Origin: an uncultured Bacteroides sp.
Lineage (GTDB): Bacteria > Bacteroidota > Bacteroidia > Bacteroidales > Bacteroidaceae
Direction: 5' to 3'
Assembly: GCA_900766005.1 (NCBI GenBank)
Contig: CAAFTU010000084.1
Coordinates: forward strand, 1-12,198
Length of the DNA: 12,198 bases
The notes below the pieces were generated by a model that worked only from the letters and a program-made list of their open reading frames with translations, searched no databases and was not told where the DNA came from. Shown here in pieces: positions 7,712 to 12,198 of the stretch (positions are counted from its first letter, which is position 1; each line of letters begins with the position of its first letter). The translations under genes and the position numbers were made by a program.

Positions 7712-7911
7712 TACTGTCTCTTGAAAGTCTTGTGATTTATCACACACACAATGAGTGGTATGCGTTATCAACAAAGTTTTACTTTCTCGATTTCAATCCC
7801 AAACCAATATCTATTCATAGGGCACGTAAACGTCCCTTTCATTTTGTAAAATATATATTTATATTTGTGTTGTGTTTCATGATTGGGGCATCACAGAATA
7901 CATTTTTTAAT
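7676..7911 (-). ncRNA. Candidate intergenic small RNA, about 235 nt
   Basis: The call rests on a promoter and a terminator facing each other on the minus strand, not on a recognised RNA family. The promoter (7949-7918) predicts a start near 7911 and the hairpin at 7711-7682 predicts an end near 7676. Inside, two further small hairpins are possible: GGGACGT with ACGTGCCC around 7836-7819 (one bulged base) and the perfect TGTGAT/ATCACA palindrome at 7731-7744. The RNA could also encode a small peptide: ATG at 7842 opens 24 codons (MKGTFTCPMNRYW...) ending at TGA 7768, with no clear ribosome site. It lies between the rpsO terminator and the XRE-cupin promoter and runs toward rpsO. A trans-acting sRNA, a small-peptide mRNA or a chance arrangement are all open. 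Confidence 0.5.
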
Positions 7912-7917
7912 TCTGCT

Positions 7918-7949
7918 CAAAGGTATATATTATTTACAATATATTCAAA
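7918..7949 (-). promoter_or_regulatory. Minus-strand promoter of the candidate small RNA
   Basis: Read on the minus strand, TTTG (7949-7946), a 20-base spacer and TACCTTTG (7925-7918) fit the Bacteroides consensus exactly in both boxes and in spacing. It is as good as the GH95 promoter in this window. No protein gene of normal size lies downstream on this strand before the rpsO terminator. Confidence 0.7.
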
Positions 7950-7950
7950 T

Positions 7951-8081
7951 GGTTTAAATTGGTTTAAAAAACAGATTAATCAGCTGTTTTCTATGTTTAG
8001 ACATGTGCTTTTCCTCTTTTTCTTCTTTTTTTTTATTTTCCTGCTTTCCTGCTGCTTTTTTTCATTGCCTCTTTTTTCTAC
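7951..8081. other. Helically phased repeat and pyrimidine-rich tract
   Basis: GGTTTAAA occurs at 7951-7958 and again at 7961-7968, exactly 10 bases apart, so both copies face the same side of the helix, as for a repeated protein site. From about 8008 to 8081 the plus strand is almost all T and C (runs of up to nine T, with repeated CTGCTTT/CCTGCTG units). The tract ends 24 bases before the -33 box of the XRE-cupin promoter. A reading frame across it (GTG 7732 to 8145) is Phe-rich only because of the T-runs and is not called. Confidence 0.4.
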
Positions 8082-8104
8082 AAAAGGATATTTCTTGCTT
8101 TATC

Positions 8105-8136
8105 ATTGCTGCTGTGTGAAGATTTTGCTATTTTTG
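8105..8136 (+). promoter_or_regulatory. Promoter of the XRE-cupin gene
   Basis: ATTG at 8105-8108, a 20-base spacer and TATTTTTG at 8129-8136 fit the Bacteroides consensus. Transcription would start near 8143, about 44 bases before the ATG. Confidence 0.75.
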
Positions 8137-8186
8137 CAGTATTAACATGATAAATTATTACCTTTAACAACAAAAATACTTTCAAT

Positions 8187-8762
8187 ATGGATACAAGTAA
8201 AATCGTAGGAGAAAAAATCAAATCACTTCGAGAGGAAAAATCTATTACGATGGAAGAATTGGCACAACGTTCGGGTCTGGCTATCGAACAGGTGGAGCGG
8301 ATTGAAAACAATGTGGATATTCCTTCCCTTGCTCCGCTAATCAAGATAGCCCGTGTGTTGGGAGTACGTCTGGGCACTTTCCTCGATGATCAGGATGAGG
8401 TGGGTCCGGTGGTGTGCCGCAAGCATGAAGCTAAGGATGCCATCAGCTTCTCCAACAATGCCATTCATTCACGCAAGCACATGGAATATCATTCGTTGTC
8501 GAAGTCGAAAGCCGACCGTCACATGGAGCCTTTTATTATCGATGTGATGCCGACGCAGGACAGCGACTTTGTCCTGTCTTCACACGAAGGTGAAGAGTTT
8601 ATTATGGTAATGGAAGGGGTGATGGAAATCAGCTACGGCAAAAACACGTATCTGCTGGAAGAGGGTGACAGCATCTACTATGATTCCATCGTTCCTCATC
8701 ACGTGCATGCTTATGAAGGGCAGTCTGCCAAGATTCTGGCAGTAATTTATACTCCTATTTAA
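8187..8762 (+). CDS. XRE-family regulator with C-terminal cupin domain
   Basis: A 191-residue cytosolic transcription regulator. Residues about 8-66 are an HTH_3 (XRE/Cro-CI) DNA-binding domain (KIKSLREEKSITMEELAQRS, then VERIENN and the ARVLGVRLGTFL helix). Residues about 115-188 form a single cupin barrel that in this family senses a small molecule. The cupin shows H133 and E137 in SHEGEEFIMVMEG and G160...PHHVHAY (170-176). This is a reduced set of the usual metal ligands, so metal binding is possible but not certain. It has its own promoter, and its stop is 135 bases before the acyl-CoA ligase on the same strand. That order, regulator then ligase, suggests it controls the ligase and perhaps itself (inference). 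No gene name can be given; the effector is unknown. There is no Shine-Dalgarno site, as is common in Bacteroides. Confidence 0.92.
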   Translation: MDTSKIVGEKIKSLREEKSITMEELAQRSGLAIEQVERIENNVDIPSLAPLIKIARVLGVRLGTFLDDQDEVGPVVCRKHEAKDAISFSNNAIHSRKHMEYHSLSKSKADRHMEPFIIDVMPTQDSDFVLSSHEGEEFIMVMEGVMEISYGKNTYLLEEGDSIYYDSIVPHHVHAYEGQSAKILAVIYTPI

Positions 8763-8770
8763 CTCTTGTG

Positions 8771-8796
8771 CCTGATAGAGGAAGATCAGGTTTTTT
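8771..8796 (+). terminator. Short terminator-like hairpin after the XRE-cupin gene
   Basis: CCTGAT (8771-8776) pairs with ATCAGG (8785-8790) around an 8-base loop and is followed by six T (8791-8796). The stem is short, so some readthrough into the ligase gene is plausible. Confidence 0.6.
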
Positions 8797-8830
8797 ATAG
8801 AATCACGATTGAATTTATATATACAAGGTG

Positions 8831-8866
8831 CTCCCATCCGGTGAAGGGTGGGAGTCTTTATCTTTA
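8831..8866 (+). promoter_or_regulatory. Leader hairpin upstream of the acyl-CoA ligase
   Basis: CTCCCATCC (8831-8839) pairs with GGGTGGGAG (8846-8854) as a 9-bp stem with one G-U pair and a 6-base loop. The tail TCTTTATCTTTA is T-rich but interrupted. It may be a second terminator or an attenuator in a readthrough transcript. TATCTTTA at 8859-8866 resembles a -7 box but has no TTG at the right distance, so no separate consensus promoter for the ligase is visible. Confidence 0.45.
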
Positions 8867-8897
8867 TACAAATACAAACTAACTATTTTTTATTGAC

Positions 8898-10547
8898 ATG
8901 CAATTATTTGATCGTACGTTGGGGCAATGGCTGGAACATTGGGCTGAAGTGACCCCAGATAAAGAATATATCGTATATTCCGATCGAAATCTCCGTTTCA
9001 CCTGGAGCCAGTTCAACCGTCGTGTGGACGATATGGCCAAGGGGCTTGTTGCCATTGGTGTGGAGCGGGGTACTCACGTAGGCATTTGGGCGGCGAATGT
9101 GCCCGATTGGCTCACACTGTTGTATGCCTGTGCCAAGATCGGTGCGGTGTATGTGACGGTGAATACCAATTACAAACAGTCGGAACTGGAGTATCTTTGC
9201 CGGCATTCGGATATGCATACGCTCTGTATTGTGAGCGGCGAGAAAGACAGTGATTTTGTGCAGATGACGTATGCTATGCTTCCCGAACTGAAGACCTGTG
9301 AGCGGGGACATCTGAAGAGTGAACAGTTTCCGCACATGAAGAATGTGATTTACCTGGGACCGGAGAAGCACCGGGGGATGTACAACACTTCCGAGATGCT
9401 GCTGTTGGGCCAGAATGTAGATGACGACCGGCTGGATGAACTGAAGGCAAGAGTGAACTGCCACGATGTGGTGAATATGCAATATACATCGGGCACTACG
9501 GGATTTCCGAAGGGGGTGATGCTGACACATTACAATATTACGAACAACGGATACCTGACGGGAGAGCATATGAAGTTTACGGCCGACGATAAACTTTGTT
9601 GCTGTGTGCCGCTGTTTCATTGCTTCGGTGTGGTGCTTGCCACGATGAACTGCCTGACGCACGGATGTACGCAGGTGATGGTGGAGCGTTTCGACCCGCT
9701 TGTGGTGCTGGCATCGGTTCATAAAGAACGCTGCACGGCATTGTATGGGGTGCCCACGATGTTTATTGCCGAATTGCATCATCCGATGTTCGATCTCTTC
9801 GACTTGTCCTGTTTGCGTACAGGTATCATGGCCGGTTCGCTTTGTCCGGTGGAACTGATGAAGCAGGTAGAGGAAAAGATGCATATGAAAGTGACCAGTG
9901 TGTACGGGCTCACAGAAGCAGCTCCCGGTATGACTGCCAGCCGTATTGACGATTCGTTTGATGTGCGCTGTTATACGGTGGGCCGCGACTTCGAATTTAC
10001 CGAAGTCAAGGTGGTTGATCCGGAAACGGGTAGGGAATGTCCTCCCGGAGTGCCGGGTGAAATGTGCAACCGCGGCTATAACACCATGAAGGGTTACTAT
10101 AAAAATCCTGAAGCCACTGCTGAGGTAATCGATGCCGAAGGCTTTCTCCATACCGGTGATATCGGAGTGAAGGATGCCGAAGGCAATTATCGCATTACCG
10201 GCCGCATCAAGGACATGATTATCCGGGGCGGTGAAAATATCTATCCGCGTGAGATAGAAGAATTCCTTTATCAGATGGAGGGGGTGAAAGACGTGCAGGT
10301 GGTCGGTATCCCGTCGCGGAGATACGGCGAAGCTGTGGGAGCTTTCATTATCTTGCGCGAAGGTGTGAAGATGCAGACAGAAGACGTGCGTGATTTCTGC
10401 CGGAATAAGATTGCCCGTTACAAGATACCCAAATACATTTTCTTTGTGGACGAGTTTCCGATGACAGGCAGCGGGAAGATTCAGAAGTTCAAGTTGAAGG
10501 ACATCGGCTTGAAACTTTGCAAGCAGCAAGGAATAGAGATTATCTGA
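8898..10547 (+). CDS. AMP-forming acyl-CoA synthetase (ligase), substrate unknown
   Basis: A 549-residue class I adenylate-forming enzyme that activates a carboxylic acid with ATP to an acyl-AMP and transfers it to CoA. The full motif set is present: the P-loop YTSGTTGFPKG at 196-206, YGLTE at 336-340, TGD at 419-421, GRIKDMIIRGGENIYP at 435-450 (hinge and CoA region) and the catalytic lysine K527 in GSGKIQK. There is no signal peptide or membrane segment, so it is cytosolic. Length and motifs fit the medium- or long-chain fatty acyl-CoA ligase branch, but the acid used cannot be read from sequence. No beta-oxidation genes lie nearby. The ATG at 8898 is the first start after the leader hairpin, and the protein begins MQLFDRTLGQW as expected for the family. 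The upstream XRE-cupin gene is its likely regulator. It converges on the guanylyltransferase gene. Confidence 0.93.
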   Translation: MQLFDRTLGQWLEHWAEVTPDKEYIVYSDRNLRFTWSQFNRRVDDMAKGLVAIGVERGTHVGIWAANVPDWLTLLYACAKIGAVYVTVNTNYKQSELEYLCRHSDMHTLCIVSGEKDSDFVQMTYAMLPELKTCERGHLKSEQFPHMKNVIYLGPEKHRGMYNTSEMLLLGQNVDDDRLDELKARVNCHDVVNMQYTSGTTGFPKGVMLTHYNITNNGYLTGEHMKFTADDKLCCCVPLFHCFGVVLATMNCLTHGCTQVMVERFDPLVVLASVHKERCTALYGVPTMFIAELHHPMFDLFDLSCLRTGIMAGSLCPVELMKQVEEKMHMKVTSVYGLTEAAPGMTASRIDDSFDVRCYTVGRDFEFTEVKVVDPETGRECPPGVPGEMCNRGYNTMKGYYKNPEATAEVIDAEGFLHTGDIGVKDAEGNYRITGRIKDMIIRGGENIYPREIEEFLYQMEGVKDVQVVGIPSRRYGEAVGAFIILREGVKMQTEDVRDFCRNKIARYKIPKYIFFVDEFPMTGSGKIQKFKLKDIGLKLCKQQGIEII

Positions 10548-10560
10548 TTCTTCACTGCAT

Positions 10561-10618
10561 AAAAAAACGAGAAGGGGTCGTCAGTCTTTTTAAAGAACAT
10601 TCCGACACCTTCTCGTTT
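10561..10618. terminator. Shared two-way terminator between ligase and manC
   Basis: ACGAGAAGG (10567-10575) pairs with CCTTCTCGT (10608-10616). After one G-A mismatch, GTCG (10577-10580) pairs with CGAC (10603-10606), around a 22-base loop. On the minus strand the stem runs into seven T (complement of A 10561-10567), a strong terminator for manC. The plus-strand tail (GTTTGCTGTTTT) is weaker. Confidence 0.85.
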
Positions 10619-10636
10619 GCTGTTTTATATCAGAGA

Positions 10637-11719
10637 CTAAATAAATTCGTCACCCAGCTGCATTTGAGCATCATTGACATACTTGCGGATGGCATGCTCT
10701 TCGTCTTTCCGGCAGATGAGCAGCACATTGTTTGATTCTGCAACCAGATACCCTTCCAGTCCGTCGATGACAGCCAGCTTTCCTTTCGGCAATACGACGA
10801 TGTTGTCTTTGCAGTTGTATAACTGGGAGTGGCATTTCAGAGCGACATTGCCCGATGCATCTTTTTCAGACAAATCATAGAGAGACCCCCATGTGCCCAG
10901 ATCAGACCATCCGAAATCACCTAAGGACACAAACACATTGTCTGCCTTCTCCATCACGCCTATATCGATGGACACATTCGGGCAGGCCGGGAAGTTTTCT
11001 TCAATGAATGCTTTCTCGTTTTCGGTGGCATACACCTCCGGGTTGCTGCCTAACTTGGCAGCCAGTTCGGGAAGCAGTCTTTCTCCGGTGTTGATGATGG
11101 AATTCACGTTCCACATAAACAGTCCCGAATTCCAATAGAACTCACCGCTTTCCAGAAAAATTTTAGCCAGCTCCAACTCCGGTTTTTCAGTGAACGTCTT
11201 TACCTTGTAAAAATTGTCACCCACAGGTTCGTCAATCTGAATGTAGCCGTAACCTGTTTCCGGTCGGTTCGGCTTGATGCCCAAGGTCAATAGTTTGTCC
11301 GATTGTGCCACGAAGTCCAGTCCTTTCTTCACCGTATCCAAGAATTCCTCTTCTTTTAATATAAGGTGATCGGAAGGAGCCACTACGATGTTGGCATTCG
11401 GATTGCGTGCTTTGATGTGATAAGAAGCCCAAGCAATGCAAGGAGCCGTATTTCTTCTGGCAGGTTCAAGCAGAATCTGTTCATCTTTCAGTTCGGGTAA
11501 TTGCTCTCTCACCAAATCGGCATACATGGCGTTGGTAACGATGAGGATGTTTTCAGTCGGAATGATTTTTTTGAACCGGTCCAGTGTCATCTGCAGCAGC
11601 GAACGCCCCGTGCCGAAAAAATCCAAGAACTGTTTGGGAAGTGATTTTCGGCTGAACGGCCAGAATCGGCTTCCGATTCCACCTCCCATAATTACGCAGT
11701 AACTGTTTTTATCTATCAT
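10637..11719 (-). CDS. manC: Mannose-1-phosphate guanylyltransferase (GDP-mannose synthesis)
   Basis: A 360-residue nucleotidyltransferase that makes GDP-mannose from mannose-1-phosphate and GTP in the cytosol, supplying mannose and, after GDP-mannose conversion, fucose for surface glycans. The N-terminal nucleotide-binding signature GGGIGSRFWPFSR is at 12-24 with PKQF at 28-31. EPARRNTAP follows at 85-93, PSDH at 115-118, the sugar-phosphate motif FTEKP at 176-180, and DFGWSDLGTW at 268-277. It stops after the left-handed helix region, without the phosphomannose isomerase cupin domain found in the ~480-residue two-function enzymes, so it is the single-function form. The start is the ATG at 11719-11717. 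The stop is TAG, shared terminator just beyond. It stands alone, not inside a polysaccharide gene cluster, as expected of a housekeeping copy. Confidence 0.95.
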   Translation of the reverse strand: MIDKNSYCVIMGGGIGSRFWPFSRKSLPKQFLDFFGTGRSLLQMTLDRFKKIIPTENILIVTNAMYADLVREQLPELKDEQILLEPARRNTAPCIAWASYHIKARNPNANIVVAPSDHLILKEEEFLDTVKKGLDFVAQSDKLLTLGIKPNRPETGYGYIQIDEPVGDNFYKVKTFTEKPELELAKIFLESGEFYWNSGLFMWNVNSIINTGERLLPELAAKLGSNPEVYATENEKAFIEENFPACPNVSIDIGVMEKADNVFVSLGDFGWSDLGTWGSLYDLSEKDASGNVALKCHSQLYNCKDNIVVLPKGKLAVIDGLEGYLVAESNNVLLICRKDEEHAIRKYVNDAQMQLGDEFI

Positions 11720-11790
11720 GATGGTTTTTCTATTGTTAATGTTGTGCTAATGTAGCCCTTTTTATCCAATGGAACATCGTTTCAGCTCTG

Positions 11791-11823
11791 AAAACTTATT
11801 TTTTTCGATTTTTTTTCGCCAAA
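11791..11823 (-). promoter_or_regulatory. Possible manC promoter
   Basis: On the minus strand TTTG (11823-11820), a 21-base spacer and TAAGTTTT (11798-11791) resemble the Bacteroides consensus with one mismatch in the last base of the -7 box. It would give a leader of about 65 bases. Its -33 box is only 2 bases from that of the tRNA promoter on the other strand. Confidence 0.5.
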
Positions 11824-11825
11824 CT

Positions 11826-11856
11826 ATTGCAGATTCAAAAAAAAGCTGTACCTTTG
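11826..11856 (+). promoter_or_regulatory. tRNA-Leu promoter
   Basis: ATTG at 11826-11829, a 19-base spacer and TACCTTTG at 11849-11856 fit the Bacteroides consensus. The start would be near 11863, 40 bases before the mature tRNA 5' end. Confidence 0.8.
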
Positions 11857-11902
11857 CATCGCAATTGAGAAACAAACCTACTCAATGATAAAATAATCAG
11901 TT

Positions 11903-11986
11903 GCCCAGATGGCGGAATCGGTAGACGCGCTGGTCTCAAACACCAGTGGATTCACTTCCATCCCGGTTCGACCCCGGGTCTGGGTA
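11903..11986 (+). tRNA. tRNA-Leu, anticodon CAA
   Basis: The 84-base cloverleaf has a 7-bp acceptor stem (GCCCAGA 11903-11909 with TCTGGGT 11979-11985, closing G-U) and discriminator A11986. The anticodon stem is CTGGT/ACCAG (11930-11934 and 11942-11946) around loop CTCAAAC, anticodon CAA at 11937-11939, reading UUG. A long variable arm (TGGA...TCCA, 11947-11960) marks a class II tRNA. The T arm is CCCGG/CCGGG around TTCGACC (11967-11973). CCA is not encoded. Confidence 0.97.
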
Positions 11987-11991
11987 CTAAT

Positions 11992-12024
11992 AAACCCTGA
12001 TAATCGGCTGATTATCAGGGTTTT
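11992..12024 (+). terminator. Terminator of tRNA-Leu
   Basis: CCCTGATAATC (11995-12005) pairs perfectly with GATTATCAGGG (12010-12020) around a 4-base loop. A-T pairs extend the stem to 14 bp, and TTTT ends it at 12021-12024. Confidence 0.92.
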
Positions 12025-12041
12025 CTCTTTCTATAAGGCGT

Positions 12042-12087
12042 ACTAAATGTGTACTGAGCGACAAAAACGGCTCAGTAGAAATTTAGT
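12042..12087. repeat. Imperfect inverted repeat at the transposase 3' end
   Basis: ACTAAATGTGTACTGAG (12042-12058) and CTCAGTAGAAATTTAGT (12071-12087) are inverted copies matching at 15 of 17 positions; one more inner pair (C12059 with G12070) extends the arms. The 12-base centre is CGACAAAAACG-like. The right arm covers the transposase stop codon at 12083-12085. It may act as a terminator-like hairpin or as a transposase-binding end. Confidence 0.7.
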
Positions 12088-12198
12088 GGGGATACGCATA
12101 TAGTTTCGCAATGCGGAATAGAAAGAACTTCTTATCTGCTACGCCTCTGAGATTTGCTCTGAATAATTTGATTTTGGCATTGAACGATTCAGCCATCG
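12083..12198 (-). CDS. Transposase, C-terminal fragment at the window edge
   Basis: On the minus strand a frame open to the window edge ends in TAA at 12085-12083, giving 37 complete residues: an AESFNAKIKLFRANLRGV block followed by KKFFLFRIAKLY and ending AYPH. The AESFN-KIK-FR-xLRG-V pattern, with the conserved late Glu and the FFLFR-KLY tail, is typical of the C-terminal end of ISL3-like (ISAon1 group) DDE transposases common in Bacteroidales. The Glu of AESFN is probably the last residue of the DDE triad (family inference). The rest of the gene lies outside the window, so intactness cannot be judged. Confidence 0.75.
   Translation of the reverse strand, partial: MAESFNAKIKLFRANLRGVADKKFFLFRIAKLYAYPH

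Larger units (their letters stand above)
12041..12198 (-). mobile_element. End of an insertion sequence (ISL3/ISAon1 type), left boundary approximate
   Basis: A transposase C-terminus enters from the right edge, and an inverted repeat lies just beyond its stop. The element end is probably between the tRNA terminator (12024) and the repeat (12042). No target duplication can be seen because only one end is in the window, so the boundary is a guess. Confidence 0.45.

Noticed and set aside
7741..7750. CACACACACA as a possible repeat locus or CRISPR trace
   Set aside because: Only five dinucleotide units, no spacer-repeat pattern; no CRISPR array is seen anywhere in the window.
7732..8145. A 137-codon plus-strand frame with GTG start in the rpsO-XRE gap
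   Set aside because: Its hydrophobic Phe-rich end comes from T-runs, it crosses the XRE-cupin promoter, and the start falls in a palindrome. A weak plus-strand TATATTTG at 7860-7867 has only TTTC as partner.
8904..10529. A 541-codon open frame on the minus strand opposite the acyl-CoA ligase
   Set aside because: It is a mirror of the ligase's codon bias: it is rich in His with no recognisable domain, while the plus-strand protein has every motif of its family.

Overview
The window looks like a chromosomal segment of a gut Bacteroides or Phocaeicola species (order Bacteroidales). The evidence is a set of promoters of the Bacteroides type (a TTG/TTTG box, about 19-21 bases, then TAnnTTTG), weak or absent Shine-Dalgarno sites, secreted glycoside hydrolases of families rich in gut Bacteroides, and housekeeping proteins (PckA, TypA, S15) that read as ordinary Bacteroidales versions. 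Species is not resolved. All family calls come from reading motifs by eye; no search was run.

Layout. Bases 1-456 are the 3' end of pckA (ATP-dependent PEP carboxykinase), closed by a strong terminator whose T-tail also contains the -33 box of the next promoter. From 572 to 4902 two secreted glycosidases lie head to tail with a 47-base gap: a GH95 enzyme (alpha-1,2-L-fucosidase type) and a GH110 enzyme (alpha-1,3-galactosidase). Together they fit the two terminal sugars of the blood group B antigen, Gal-alpha-1,3-(Fuc-alpha-1,2)-Gal. No SusC/SusD pair or sensor lies beside them in this window. A 444-base gap (4903-5346) follows, holding one terminator, one unexplained hairpin and a strong two-way terminator.

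From 5347 to 7569 typA/bipA (minus) and rpsO (plus) are divergent, each with its own promoter element. The rpsO terminator is followed by a 550-base gene-poor stretch. On the minus strand this contains a consensus-quality promoter (TTTG, 20 bases, TACCTTTG) and, about 200 bases further on, a hairpin with a T-rich tail; I interpret this as a candidate small RNA gene. The stretch ends in a T-rich pyrimidine tract and the promoter of an XRE-cupin regulator (8187-8762). A class I adenylate-forming acyl-CoA ligase (8898-10547) follows, with two hairpins between them.

The ligase converges on a mannose-1-phosphate guanylyltransferase (10637-11719, minus) through a shared two-way terminator. The promoters of that gene and of tRNA-Leu(CAA) (11903-11986) are back to back. 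The tRNA has its own terminator, after which the window runs into the C-terminal end of a minus-strand transposase (ISL3/ISAon1 type), with a 17-base imperfect inverted repeat across its stop codon.

Most of the window is ordinary core genome. The parts most worth a second look are the candidate minus-strand small RNA at about 7676-7911, the compact GH95-GH110 pair, and the insertion-element end beside tRNA-Leu. I did not find a clearly new defence or mobile system here.
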